A DNA stretch of 64,000 nt, from contig LOEZ01000058.1 of assembly GCA_001516055.1 (NCBI GenBank), positions 62,001-126,000 of the forward strand. Direction: 5' to 3'. Positions 8,805 through 17,511 of this stretch are shown here, piece after piece. Both the position numbers and the translations under genes were made by a program. The DNA is from Gracilibacter sp. BRH_c7a. Its GTDB lineage: Bacteria > Bacillota > Desulfitobacteriia > Desulfitobacteriales > Syntrophobotulaceae. The first letter of the stretch is position 1. Each line of letters begins with the position of its first letter. The notes under the pieces were generated by a model. That model saw only the letters and a list, made by a program, of their open reading frames with translations, did not search any database and was not told the DNA's origin.

Positions 8805-9293
8805 TTACCTTCCCAGATCCTCCATTTCTTTCATAGCTATTCTTTCGGTTATTCTATCAGTATTTTTAAGTATCTTAATCAAGGTTGTTGGCAAGGCTGA
8901 AATTTCTTCATCTCCTAAATTCTTGAATATCTCTAACAACAATTCTTCATCCTGACTCTCCCTTTCACGCCAGAATGACACGCACTTTGGGGTTATAGAT
9001 AGACGGGTCACCCGTTTATCCTCTCTATCTTTAACTAAGGATACGAAACCTCTTTTCTCCAGATTAAGCGCAATAGCTTTAATATTCTGATGTGAAGTAG
9101 AAAGCCGCTTAGCTACATCTTGAATAGAAAGGTTTATCGAGGGTGATTTTTCGATAGCCGCTAACACAAGCCATTGTTTGGTCGTAAGATCCCTCTGTGC
9201 AAGCACCTTGTCTAATAAATATTCCAGCCTTCTTTCTAGGAGGAATATCAGACCTAGACTCTTGCTTATATCCTGTAATGATTTATCTTCCAT
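8805..9293 (-). CDS. MarR-family transcriptional regulator
   Basis: 162 residues with the winged-helix core of MarR proteins. The recognition-helix region is IQDVAKRLSTSHQNIKAIALN, and the wing is the diagnostic VSLVKDREDKRVTRLSITPK (D-x-R-D-x-R). MarR dimers bind palindromes and are released by small phenolic or oxidant signals. GGGAGGG is well spaced for the ATG at 9293. Two palindromes immediately upstream suggest autoregulation of the marR-DUF6544 operon. Confidence 0.92.
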   Translation of the reverse strand: MEDKSLQDISKSLGLIFLLERRLEYLLDKVLAQRDLTTKQWLVLAAIEKSPSINLSIQDVAKRLSTSHQNIKAIALNLEKRGFVSLVKDREDKRVTRLSITPKCVSFWRERESQDEELLLEIFKNLGDEEISALPTTLIKILKNTDRITERIAMKEMEDLGR

Positions 9294-9312
9294 CAATGTA
9301 CCCTCCCAATAA

Positions 9313-9348
9313 GTAATGCATTACCTTTATAGGTATTATATTACCTAT
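9313..9348 (-). promoter_or_regulatory. Two palindromic MarR operator candidates
   Basis: GTAATGCATTAC (9313-9324) is a perfect 12-bp palindrome, and ATAGGTATTATATTACCTAT (9329-9348) is a near-perfect 20-bp palindrome. Both sit within 55 bp upstream of the marR start, where autoregulatory MarR sites normally lie. They share the GTAAT/ATTAC half-site idea. Binding is inferred. Confidence 0.7.
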
Positions 9349-9451
9349 TATGCTATCTGTCAATTATCTCTCTATACTTTTTTTACTTAACAAGATAATA
9401 CATTCATAGAAAAAGATAAATTAAACGCCTCATGATAATCATAAGACCTAG

Positions 9452-9568
9452 CAACAGAAACAACAAGCTGATCAACAATTGCGGCAAGCAATCCAGAATG
9501 CGATGAATTCGTTGTCCCAAGCTAACCGACAGCTTCAAGCTCATCAAGTATGTAAAAACAAACAATAG
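9452..9568 (+). pseudogene. Remnant of a small helical, Gln-rich protein gene
   Basis: A 38-codon open stretch without a start codon, bounded by TAG at both ends, reads as a Gln/Ala/Asn-rich amphipathic helix (for example QLRQAIQNAMNSLSQANRQL). Its composition looks coding and resembles the helical proteins of the nearby coat operon, but no ATG or ribosome site remains. The rest of the 9294-9665 gap holds only the MarR operators and the terminator at 9592. Confidence 0.4.
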
Positions 9569-9591
9569 CCAAAAGATATTCTTGGAGCTAT

Positions 9592-9645
9592 TTAATTAAA
9601 AAATAGCAGTTAAATAATTAATATTTACTGCTATTTTTTAATTAA
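9592..9645. terminator. Strong bidirectional terminator
   Basis: A 19-bp perfect stem (left arm 9592-9610, right arm 9627-9645) with A/T runs on both sides. It lies 21 bp past the ychF stop on the minus strand. Confidence 0.85.
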
Positions 9646-9665
9646 AATATATTCCATTCTAATTA

Positions 9666-10754
9666 CTAGACATTAAATCTGAAGTTGATGATATCACCAT
9701 CTTCAACAATATACTCTTTACCTTCCAGCGTTACCAGCCCTTTTTCTTTAGCTTTGGCCATAGATCCAAATTCTTTTAGGTGACGGAATTTACAAACTTC
9801 TGCACGAATAAATCCTTTTTCGATATCCGAATGAATCTTACCCGCTGCCTTACGGGCAGGTGTATTCTTCTTGATGGGCCAAGCCCTAACTTCGTCTGGC
9901 CCTACTGTCAGAAATGAAACTAACCCTAAATAATCATAAGCAGTCTTGGATAATTTATCAATCCCCGATTCTGTGATACCCAAATCCTCCATGAAGACAC
10001 TCCTATCCTCAGGTTCCAATTCATTGATTTCCAGCTCTGTTTTAATACTAAGTTGTATCAATGGCGTATTAACCCCCTGGGCAAAATCCATTAAAGCTTC
10101 CTTAGTGGGATATTCATTCTCCATGAGCTGGTTCTCATCAAGGTTAACCACATAGATCATAGGCTTTTCTGATAGGAAGCCAAAGTTCTTGAGTTGTTCG
10201 TTCTCTTCCTCACTTAAATCTAAATTATGGATTAAAAGTCCGTTTTCCAGACCTTCTTTGCACTTCTTTAAGACTTCAGCTTCTTCCAGATTCTCTTTGG
10301 TAACTTTTTTAGATGAATGAATGCGTTCAATACGATTCTCAATAACGCCTAAGTCTGCAAATAAGAGTTCGAGGTTAACCGTTTCGATATCTCTCATAGG
10401 GTCGATACCGCCTTCATCATGAATAACATTGTCATTCTCAAAGGCTCGCAGCACATGAACCAAAACATCTGCCTTCCTGATATTATCTAGGAATTGGTTA
10501 CCTACACCCTGGCCTTTGCTAGAACCTCTAACAAGACCAGGAACATCTATGACTTCAATAGTTGCATAAGTCGTTTTCTTGGGCTCATACATACCATTCA
10601 GGAACTCAATCCTCTCATCAGGAATTTTGGCTATTCCTTGATTGGCTTCTATTTTCCCTTTGGAGAAACCTGTTATCTCGATATTTGAACCAGTTAACAG
10701 ATTATAAAGGGAAGTTTTACCTACTGATGGCAGACCAATTAAGCCTATTTTCAT
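9666..10754 (-). CDS. ychF: YchF/OLA1 family ATPase
   Basis: A universally conserved Obg-related P-loop NTPase that prefers ATP and associates with ribosomes and oxidative-stress control. The G1 motif is GLPSVGKTS near the N-terminus, DVPGLVRGSSKGQGVGNQFL is G3 and the YchF signature, NLDENQ marks the altered G4 region that gives ATP preference, and the C-terminal TGS-like domain ends in KEYIVEDGDIINFRFNV. The chosen ATG gives 362 residues, the usual length. A TTG 21 nt upstream would add seven atypical residues and has no ribosome site. It appears monocistronic. Confidence 0.95.
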   Translation of the reverse strand: MKIGLIGLPSVGKTSLYNLLTGSNIEITGFSKGKIEANQGIAKIPDERIEFLNGMYEPKKTTYATIEVIDVPGLVRGSSKGQGVGNQFLDNIRKADVLVHVLRAFENDNVIHDEGGIDPMRDIETVNLELLFADLGVIENRIERIHSSKKVTKENLEEAEVLKKCKEGLENGLLIHNLDLSEEENEQLKNFGFLSEKPMIYVVNLDENQLMENEYPTKEALMDFAQGVNTPLIQLSIKTELEINELEPEDRSVFMEDLGITESGIDKLSKTAYDYLGLVSFLTVGPDEVRAWPIKKNTPARKAAGKIHSDIEKGFIRAEVCKFRHLKEFGSMAKAKEKGLVTLEGKEYIVEDGDIINFRFNV

Positions 10755-10913
10755 ATTTAATGCAGGAGCACTCAATGTTTAAGCAGTAAAGTACTTCCTA
10801 CTCTTCACTCCTTTTTCCATAAAATATATTATTATTTTTAAAAAAATACACTGTTCCTATATTAGCACCCCTAAGCAGGTGCGGTCAACTTTTACCATCT
10901 AACCATCGTGCCC

Positions 10914-10955
10914 ATAATAAAGCTATGAGCAATATATTGCTCATAGCTTTATTAT
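10914..10955. terminator. 19-bp hairpin with TATA loop
   Basis: A perfect inverted repeat: left arm 10914-10932, loop TATA, right arm 10937-10955, AT-rich at both ends. It lies downstream of the coat-protein operon on the minus strand and probably ends it. Confidence 0.75.
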
Positions 10956-11047
10956 TAATCATGTTTATTTTATACATATGAACATATGAACTTATGTCTC
11001 AAATAACTTCTAAATACACAACAATTAGTCTTAGTTAATTGGCGGTC

Positions 11048-11305
11048 TCACAATTTCAACTTAACACTTTCATCTTTTCTTATCATCTGCACAGGATCAG
11101 GATTGGAATTATATCGCTTGTTTACTGCTATGTCAGCTAACTTAAAGTGTTCGTCTATGGCGGTATTTAGATGATTTGTCCATATCTCTCTTAATTGAAC
11201 ATTAGTAGTTTCAGCGAGGGCTACAGTCTGACAGTGGAGAGCCGCCTTGGAATCAGCAAGCATCTTCGCAAGTATATCTTGATCGTTAATAACTGCGGTT
11301 TCCAT
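11048..11305 (-). CDS. CotF-like spore coat protein (copy 2)
   Basis: An 85-residue helical protein of the coat F type. ILAKMLADSKAALHCQTVALA and NHLNTAIDEHFKLADIAVNK parallel the product at 11572 (MMKDSKFALSSLILAIS and LNSALQKHFRLADIAVEN). The residues A-x-D/x-HF-LADIAV are shared. CotF-like proteins belong to the spore coat or to a rubrerythrin-like helical fold. It is the last gene of a four-gene operon and follows its small partner after an 18-nt gap. The start has an AAGGAGG site. Confidence 0.78.
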   Translation of the reverse strand: METAVINDQDILAKMLADSKAALHCQTVALAETTNVQLREIWTNHLNTAIDEHFKLADIAVNKRYNSNPDPVQMIRKDESVKLKL

Positions 11306-11323
11306 TTTTAGTCTTCCTCCTTG

Positions 11324-11536
11324 TTATTGCAATATCCCTTTTGCTTTAATAAACTGCTCCAATTCTCCTCTTTGATTCTGTTTGACATTAATAGCATTAG
11401 TTATCAATGATTTGGTCTGCTGCTCCTTCGCTAGCTGAGAATACTGTTGAAGCACCTTAACTTCTGTAGTAAGAGACTTAATTATTTCATGTAATTCCGT
11501 GGTTTCATGCGCAGCCAATTCTGTCTTCTGATCCAA
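11324..11536 (-). CDS. Small helical coat-associated protein (copy 2)
   Basis: 70 residues, all helical. It shares LAAHETTELHEI with LAPHETLELHEI of the 73-aa product at 11872, showing the two are paralogs. It is a TTG start with GGAGG 8 nt upstream. Such proteins precede CotF genes in many spore formers; the exact role is unknown. It forms a unit with the CotF-like gene downstream. Confidence 0.72.
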   Translation of the reverse strand: MDQKTELAAHETTELHEIIKSLTTEVKVLQQYSQLAKEQQTKSLITNAINVKQNQRGELEQFIKAKGILQ

Positions 11537-11571
11537 TTCTAAAACCTCCTTATATCTTAAATAAGGGATTT

Positions 11572-11871
11572 TTATTCCCGTATAATACTCTGGGCATTCT
11601 CATAATCTTCCTTAACCTGTTTATTTGGAACCCAATAAGGATGGTACCAATCGTTTTCCACAGCAATATCCGCTAGTCGAAAATGCTTTTGGAGTGCTGA
11701 ATTTAGCTCTTTCTTTAGAACTTGCCTCATTTGAGGATTACTACTCTCGCTTATTGCTAGGATAAGTGAACTCAAAGCAAATTTGGAGTCTTTCATCATA
11801 TCGTTGACAATATCTTGTTTAGCTAGTTTGCCAATATCTTCTACTCCAAATAAAGTTTCTAAAATACCCAT
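11572..11871 (-). CDS. CotF-like spore coat protein (copy 1)
   Basis: 99 residues. The central CotF-type region is DIVNDMMKDSKFALSSLILAIS with NSALQKHFRLADIAVENDWY; the tail HPYWVPNKQVKEDY is richer in aromatics than copy 2. The ATG directly abuts the stop codon of the gene upstream, so translational coupling is likely. It probably contributes to the spore coat. Confidence 0.8.
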   Translation of the reverse strand: MGILETLFGVEDIGKLAKQDIVNDMMKDSKFALSSLILAISESSNPQMRQVLKKELNSALQKHFRLADIAVENDWYHPYWVPNKQVKEDYENAQSIIRE

Positions 11872-12093
11872 CTAGACCCCCCCTATTTCCATGCTCGATT
11901 TTTCGCTTAATTTACCAAGTTCATTGATAAAGCTCACAGAACTCTCCAGACAATCCTGCATATAAGATCTGAGCTTCTCGTCTTCCACTAAGGCCATATT
12001 CGCTTTAATTTTCTTTATCTCTGTTTGTTTGAAACGTAGAATCTCATGAAGTTCGAGAGTCTCATGAGGCGCTAATGTATCCTGATTCATCAT
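11872..12093 (-). CDS. Small helical coat-associated protein (copy 1)
   Basis: 73 residues, helical, with the LAPHETLELHEILRFKQTEI motif shared with the product at 11324. It is the first gene of the coat operon. The ATG at 12093 has GGAGG at 7-nt spacing, better than the upstream TTG. Zero spacing to the next gene implies a tight pairing of the two products. Confidence 0.72.
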   Translation of the reverse strand: MMNQDTLAPHETLELHEILRFKQTEIKKIKANMALVEDEKLRSYMQDCLESSVSFINELGKLSEKSSMEIGGV

Positions 12094-12263
12094 CAACCTA
12101 CCTCCTTCAGTGATTAAGAGAACATACTAGTTCATATAACCTTTCATATTATTTTGGTTCAATCAAACAATTCTTATCCCTGAAGTCAAAAAAAGATTAA
12201 AGGTCAGATATGATCTTGACCTTTAATCTTCAAACGGGCATCTAAAGTTATACATATTCTACC

Positions 12264-12782
12264 TTAGTTACTGCATACTTTTCCGGAAACATTGGCTATT
12301 TCCTTGATGGACATGGTGGGATTATTGCAATCCACACTTTCCAAAACTTTTTTAATATTGCTGATATCTTTTCTTTTGGCAGTTACCTCGATAACATATC
12401 TCTTATTCCCATGGATTCCATAAGTCACTATAGTATTTACGGAGAAACCAGCTTCTCTCAAATGGTCAGAGATAATAATCATTCTCTCTTTATCACTTAC
12501 CATAATATCAGCCTCGATTAATCCGATCGCAATTCTTTCTTCAACTGCTCCCCCAACAAAAACCCCAAGCATCTTTCCTACCGCAAAAGCCAATATATAT
12601 AGATACTCGCCACCTGAAGTAACTTTAGTAATCACTGACGCAAAAATAATTGCATCAATAAATACGATGATATAAACAGGCTTAAAATATTTTTTCGCTG
12701 TAAAAATAGTCTTCAACGTTCCTATGGCATTACTTATTGTCATGACTAAGACGACCAAAAATAATTCTACAAATAAATTCAT
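12264..12782 (-). CDS. UPF0316/DUF2179 membrane protein
   Basis: 172 residues: three or four N-terminal membrane helices (MNLFVELFLVVLVMTISNAI through VGKMLGVFVGGAVEERIA) and a cytosolic DUF2179 domain (SVNTIVTYGIHGNKRYVIEV, then VLESVDCNNPTMSIKEI). This is the UPF0316 (YebE/YitT-related) arrangement; function unknown. The start was moved to the ATG at 12782 because GGAGG lies 8 nt before it; upstream in-frame codons are leader sequence. Confidence 0.85.
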   Translation of the reverse strand: MNLFVELFLVVLVMTISNAIGTLKTIFTAKKYFKPVYIIVFIDAIIFASVITKVTSGGEYLYILAFAVGKMLGVFVGGAVEERIAIGLIEADIMVSDKERMIIISDHLREAGFSVNTIVTYGIHGNKRYVIEVTAKRKDISNIKKVLESVDCNNPTMSIKEIANVSGKVCSN

Positions 12783-12858
12783 TCTTAACACCTCCTTTCT
12801 AAGGTTTATATATAACATACAACTTTTGCTGTATATTCCAGCTATTTGCACATAAAAA

Positions 12859-12893
12859 GGCCCCTCTTACCAATTAGAAGAGGAGCCACTTTT
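12859..12893. terminator. GC-rich intrinsic terminator
   Basis: GGCCCCTCTT pairs with AAGAGGAGCC (9-nt loop, one mismatch), followed by CTTTTTG on the plus strand and TTTTT on the minus strand. It lies upstream of the UPF0316 gene and downstream of the cphA-side intergenic region. Confidence 0.7.
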
Positions 12894-13009
12894 TGTTAAC
12901 CTATCTTCTTTATTAGATATCTAAATTGCAACGAAACATTATTATATCATAGTTATGTATAATAATAAAGAAGCAATCGTATATTTTATTTTTTACTTCA
13001 TTCTATCGT

Positions 13010-13273
13010 GTCGACACTCTATTACCATATGATAAAAAACCATATTTAGAACGAATTAGTTTTTCTAATCTCTTAAATAATTTATATCCTGAATTAGTTG
13101 CTGAACATCGTAGTACCTTAGATGCTATTATTACTTTACTCAGCCAAAAAACTAATAAAAGGCTAGAAACAGTACTAGATCTGAATCTCTCATTCTACCT
13201 AATACCCTTCAAATCTGTTTCCCTGTGTATTACAAGCAGAAACATACATCATCTTGTAAAATTTCCCATATAA
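13010..13273 (+). pseudogene. Start-less coding remnant in the gap before cphA
   Basis: An 87-codon open frame without a start codon. The first 52 codons look protein-like (PYLERISFSNLLNNLYPELV, then AEHRSTLDAIITLLSQKTNK), the remainder does not. It may be the degraded end of a lost gene. I recognise no family. The rest of the 12894-13500 gap is AT-rich without further structure I can name. Confidence 0.35.
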
Positions 13274-13500
13274 ATTTATACTTTAAACTGCTTTTGGGTT
13301 ATTTTCCAATATATAGTTACAAATAATTCTTTAATTATCCTCTTTGACAAATTTTTTCAATTCTCATTTACCCAAATATGGAATATCAGTTCCTAATAAC
13401 TATCCAAAACTTTTCTGAATATCCAACTAATGTAAAAATAATTGATTTGCTTTTGATAAAGAATAACTTTGACAAAAAGTAATCAGGGAGCTGACTTCTC

Positions 13501-16191
13501 TTGAAACTTCTCGATATTCATACATTCACTTCTCCTAATGTTTACAGTCTGGATCAGGATATCGTATTGATACGAATTAGATTAGATAATTTGAAAGAAA
13601 CAGAGACAAAAGATATACCCGGCTTTAATGAAAACATCATTCATTTGTTTCCAGGACTAGCGAATCATAAATGTACAAAGGGTTATGTAGGCGGTTTTCT
13701 AGATAGATTGGAAGAAGGAACTTATCTGGCCCATGTTATGGAACATCTTTGCCTTGAGATTCAAGGGATGCTAGGAATTGACGTTAAATATGGCAAAGCC
13801 CGTCAAGAATTTGAGGACATCTATAAAATTATCTTTGCTTGCGAGAATACTTCAGTAGGAAAAGCATGTGCTTATTTTATTTATGAGACTGTCTATCGGC
13901 TTGCGAATGATGAGCAGCCACAATTTGAAGAAGGATATAGCCGCTTAAAGCAACTGAATACTGCATACCATACAGGGGCTAGTGCAGGTGCTATTCTTAA
14001 AGAGGCTAAAAGAAGAGGTATTCCTACGAGTGAGATATCTGACAGTGGGCTAATTCGTTTGGGTTATGGAAAATATCAAAGATATATCTCCTCAACCCTC
14101 TTTGAAAATACAAGCAGTATTGCCACAGATATAGCTTGCGATAAAGCCTTAACTAAAGCCTTACTTGATGAGGTCTGTATTCCTGTCCCTGAAGGACAGG
14201 TTTGTTTTACGATTCAGGATGCAGTCAGTTGTGCCCAAAATATTGGGTATCCTGTTGTTGTGAAACCTAAATGTGGTAACAAAGGAAAATATGTAGCTGT
14301 TAACCTTAAAGATGATGTAGAAGTCGAATTAGCTTTTGCAGAAGCTTTAACTCTAGGTCCAGAGGTTATTATTGAAAAGTATATACTCGGTAAAGATTAT
14401 CGAATTCTCGTCGTTCATGGGAAAGTTGTGGCGGTGGCTGAACGAATACCTGCGAAAGTTGTTGGGGATGGGAAGCATACTATTACAGAACTTATTGATT
14501 TAGAAAACTCGAATCCCCTTCGTGGAGAGGATCATGAAAAGCCCCTAACTAAAATAAAAATTGATGATTATGTTATTAGAACACTTTTCAAACAAGGTAT
14601 TGAACTAGAAACAATCCCAAGACCGGCACAGATAATTTATTTAAGGACTAATTCTAATCTGAGTACTGGAGGCACAGCCATAGATTGTACCGATTTGATT
14701 CATCCCCATAATAAAGAGATAGCAGAAATCGCCGTCAAAACAATAAATTTAGATATTGCAGGTATAGATCTGGTTATTCCTGATATATCTCAACCGTTAA
14801 GTAGAGACTTCGGTGCTGTTGTAGAAGTTAATGCTGCACCGGGAATTAGAATGCATCTTAATCCTACTGAAGGGCAAAAAAGAGACGTAGTATCACCAAT
14901 TCTGGATATGATCTATCCTCCTAATCAGAAATCTAGCATTCCTATAATTTCGATTACTGGTACCAACGGAAAAACTACTACGACAAGAATGGTTAATCAC
15001 ATTTTAAAACATAGTGGATATTTTGTAGGAATGACTACGACACATGGGATTTATATTAATGGTCAATGTATCGAAGATGGAGATACCACCGGATATATGA
15101 GTGCTTGTCGAGTACTGAATAATCGTCAGATAGATGTTGCCGTCCTGGAAACTGCCCGCGGGGGAATAATTAAGAATGGTTTGGGATATAGAAAAGCTGA
15201 TGTAGCAGTCTTGACCAATATCTCTAATGATCATCTGGGGGTAGACGGACTCAATACTATGGAAGAATTGTACCATATTAAGTCACTGGTGACTGAAGCA
15301 GTGAAAGAAGATGGTTTTTGTGTGCTGAATGCAGATGATAACTGGGCACTTAAAGCTCGTAACAAGGCAGGGGGACGGATAGTTCTTTTTACCTTCAATA
15401 AAGATAACCCTGAATTTGTATCCCATATCCAAACAGGTGGTTATGGGGTTTTTGTAGATAATAATTCTATTTATGTCAGCAAAAAAGGAAGAATAGATTA
15501 TGTAATAGACATCGAAAGCATCCCCGCAACTCTTGGAGGGATACTTAAACACAATATTTTTAACGCTATGGCGGCAATAGCTGCTTGTCACGCAGTAGGA
15601 ATACCTTTAATAAACATCAACAAAGCAATACGCTTATTTTCTTGTGAACTTGGCATGAATCCTGGACGATTCAATGTGTTTGACTTAAAAGGTGATATTA
15701 AAGTTATCCTTGATTACGGACATAATTATGATGGTTATCGTGTTACTATCGATGGTCTTAAAGGATTAAATCCCGAAAGGCTTGTTGGGGTAATAGGAGT
15801 TCCAGGAGACAGAAGAAACGAAGATATTATTAATATCGGGAACTTAGCAGGAAAATATTTTGACGAGTTAATTATTAAAGAAGACAAAAATCTTAGAGAA
15901 CGTCAACCATTAGCTGTGGCAAGTCTTCTTAAAACTGGAGCACTCGCAGCTGGTCTTGATCATAAGGCTATAAAGATTATACCCCTGGAAGAAGCTGCTC
16001 TAAAATATGCTTTAGCTAATGCTGTTAAAGGGGACGTTATTGTTGTCTTCTTCGAAAAGATGGATCCGCTTCTGAAGGTAATCCAACAATTCAATTCGTC
16101 GAAAACCTATGACCTAATAAGCTACACACCTTTCGCGGAATCAATGAATAAAGAAGTGCGGTATCCGAAGGCCCTTTATCCTGAGCAGTAA
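13501..16191 (+). CDS. cphA: Cyanophycin synthetase
   Basis: An 896-residue enzyme that builds multi-L-arginyl-poly-L-aspartate, a nitrogen store, from Asp, Arg and ATP. Domain order is an N-terminal domain (SPNVYSLDQD...FPGLANHKC...GTYLAHVMEHLCLEIQ), ATP-grasp (about 220-480, with VVVKPKCGNKGKYVA and VEVNAAPGIRMHLNPTEGQ), and a Mur-ligase-like domain from about 485 with P-loop GTNGKTTT and ETARGGI. Length matches the family (about 870-900). The TTG start has GGGAG 10 nt upstream. A RemA-like gene follows after 18 nt. No cyanophycinase is in the window. Confidence 0.95.
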   Translation: MKLLDIHTFTSPNVYSLDQDIVLIRIRLDNLKETETKDIPGFNENIIHLFPGLANHKCTKGYVGGFLDRLEEGTYLAHVMEHLCLEIQGMLGIDVKYGKARQEFEDIYKIIFACENTSVGKACAYFIYETVYRLANDEQPQFEEGYSRLKQLNTAYHTGASAGAILKEAKRRGIPTSEISDSGLIRLGYGKYQRYISSTLFENTSSIATDIACDKALTKALLDEVCIPVPEGQVCFTIQDAVSCAQNIGYPVVVKPKCGNKGKYVAVNLKDDVEVELAFAEALTLGPEVIIEKYILGKDYRILVVHGKVVAVAERIPAKVVGDGKHTITELIDLENSNPLRGEDHEKPLTKIKIDDYVIRTLFKQGIELETIPRPAQIIYLRTNSNLSTGGTAIDCTDLIHPHNKEIAEIAVKTINLDIAGIDLVIPDISQPLSRDFGAVVEVNAAPGIRMHLNPTEGQKRDVVSPILDMIYPPNQKSSIPIISITGTNGKTTTTRMVNHILKHSGYFVGMTTTHGIYINGQCIEDGDTTGYMSACRVLNNRQIDVAVLETARGGIIKNGLGYRKADVAVLTNISNDHLGVDGLNTMEELYHIKSLVTEAVKEDGFCVLNADDNWALKARNKAGGRIVLFTFNKDNPEFVSHIQTGGYGVFVDNNSIYVSKKGRIDYVIDIESIPATLGGILKHNIFNAMAAIAACHAVGIPLININKAIRLFSCELGMNPGRFNVFDLKGDIKVILDYGHNYDGYRVTIDGLKGLNPERLVGVIGVPGDRRNEDIINIGNLAGKYFDELIIKEDKNLRERQPLAVASLLKTGALAAGLDHKAIKIIPLEEAALKYALANAVKGDVIVVFFEKMDPLLKVIQQFNSSKTYDLISYTPFAESMNKEVRYPKALYPEQ

Positions 16192-16209
16192 TATGAAAGG
16201 AAGGTAACG

Positions 16210-16581
16210 ATGGAAATAAGAGAAGATGTGATTATCCCTTTAGGGTATGGAAAATTTGTTCGTTCAGACAAGATTATCGCTTTAGAACCTATCGAGGAAG
16301 ATCGTGGTCCAGGTAGAAGAACTCGTGTATTCGTTGAACAGATGGCTTCTCCTCTGATTGCTTCAAGAACAGAGACATCTGTCTTAACCGATATGGTCGA
16401 AACTCCCAAGGAAATTATTGAGGCTACAGCTTCCTTTGAACTGTTACATGATATCTATGATGATATCAATCAGATTGGCCCGATGCTGAGAAAAAGTATC
16501 AAAAAAGAAGCCCAACTAGACTTAGATAAAATAGAACGGAAAATTGAAGAAATCCTTAAACATGAAATCACTTTTGAATAA
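16210..16581 (+). CDS. RemA/DUF370-like protein in the cphA operon
   Basis: 123 residues. IPLGYGKFVRSDKIIALEP and GRRTRVFVEQMASPLIASR match the RemA (DUF370) pattern, in which a beta-rich core ends in GRRTRAV; the C-terminal 50 residues are an added helical tail (DIYDDINQIGPML to KIERKIEEILKH). RemA binds DNA and activates biofilm genes in Bacillus. Here the 18-nt gap from cphA and GGAAGG site suggest cotranscription with cyanophycin synthesis. A regulatory role is an inference. Confidence 0.68.
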   Translation: MEIREDVIIPLGYGKFVRSDKIIALEPIEEDRGPGRRTRVFVEQMASPLIASRTETSVLTDMVETPKEIIEATASFELLHDIYDDINQIGPMLRKSIKKEAQLDLDKIERKIEEILKHEITFE

Positions 16582-16725
16582 TTCTCCCTCCAAACCCTTC
16601 GTCTACAAACATCGTATCTAAACTTACACCACCAGCGTAAGACTGGACAACATCTGATTAAATCTCTATTCACATAATCCAGCTTGAGATTTTCTAATCT
16701 AATAAAAGTTTAGATATTATAATTG

Positions 16726-17355
16726 TTATTTCCGTACTATCTTATAATCACCATTTGGTCTTCTTTCATATGTGAATTCTGGAGTCAACGTCTCTACAAA
16801 CGCTTTAACCCAAGCTTCCCTTAGATCATAAAAGTGTTGGATATCTCCTTCAACTTCATCCCAAAAAGGTTTATGCAGACATTTTGTTGTTCGCCAGATA
16901 ATGACGTTATCACTACCTGAGAGAATGTCATTTACTCGCTGGTCAGGCATACCTTCTAGAACAAAATCATTAAGGACAATGTATAACTCTTCTGGGGTCC
17001 TAGGCATAACGCCTTTATATTCACGAGCTGCATTTTCACCATGTTTGGCGAAAATTTCCGCAATATTATACTTAAATTCTGGTTCCTTCTTTAAGATAGT
17101 GGTTATAAATGCTGCCTGTCTTAATTCTGTGCTTTGAACCACTTCATAAAGCCAAAGATGGATATTAGATTTAGCAGCTGCTTTCTTTAAAGGAACTGCT
17201 CCCGTAGGTTCACCATAAGACTTTACTATATCCTGCATTAACGTATTGGCAGGGAAGCCTTGGCTATTCGCCCATTGCACGATATCTTCCTCTATTTTCT
17301 CCAGCATTATAATCTTATTATATAGCCACTGATGTATTTCTCGTTGTGCACTCAC
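16726..17355 (-). CDS. Uncharacterised soluble protein (209 aa)
   Basis: A soluble protein without membrane segments, starting with GTG behind AGGAGG. The C-terminal part (KCLHKPFWDEVEGD, then HFYDLREAWVKAF, then PNGDYKIVRK) faintly resembles the L-2-amino-thiazoline-4-carboxylate hydrolase-like family, which has a similarly placed C/H motif and G-D ending, but most of the family's cysteines are absent. I would not assign an activity. It is monocistronic, convergent with the RemA-like gene. Confidence 0.6.
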   Translation of the reverse strand: MSAQREIHQWLYNKIIMLEKIEEDIVQWANSQGFPANTLMQDIVKSYGEPTGAVPLKKAAAKSNIHLWLYEVVQSTELRQAAFITTILKKEPEFKYNIAEIFAKHGENAAREYKGVMPRTPEELYIVLNDFVLEGMPDQRVNDILSGSDNVIIWRTTKCLHKPFWDEVEGDIQHFYDLREAWVKAFVETLTPEFTYERRPNGDYKIVRK

Positions 17356-17438
17356 GTCTTTTGCCTCCTGATTAATATATTCTCAATGCTGTTTTTATTC
17401 TTATACAGTTTAACATACTTTCTTCATATTGTAGAAAC

Positions 17439-17476
17439 TAAGCCCCATAAACAGAATCTTCCGTTTATAGGGCTTA
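17439..17476 (-). terminator. Terminator of the two-domain DUF3231 gene
   Basis: A stem of TAAGCCCCATAAAC with GTTTATAGGGCTTA (one mismatch) about 36 bp past the DUF3231 stop on the minus strand. Confidence 0.65.
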
Positions 17477-17511
17477 ATTAGAACATTAAACATTTACCTA
17501 TTTGTCAAGCA

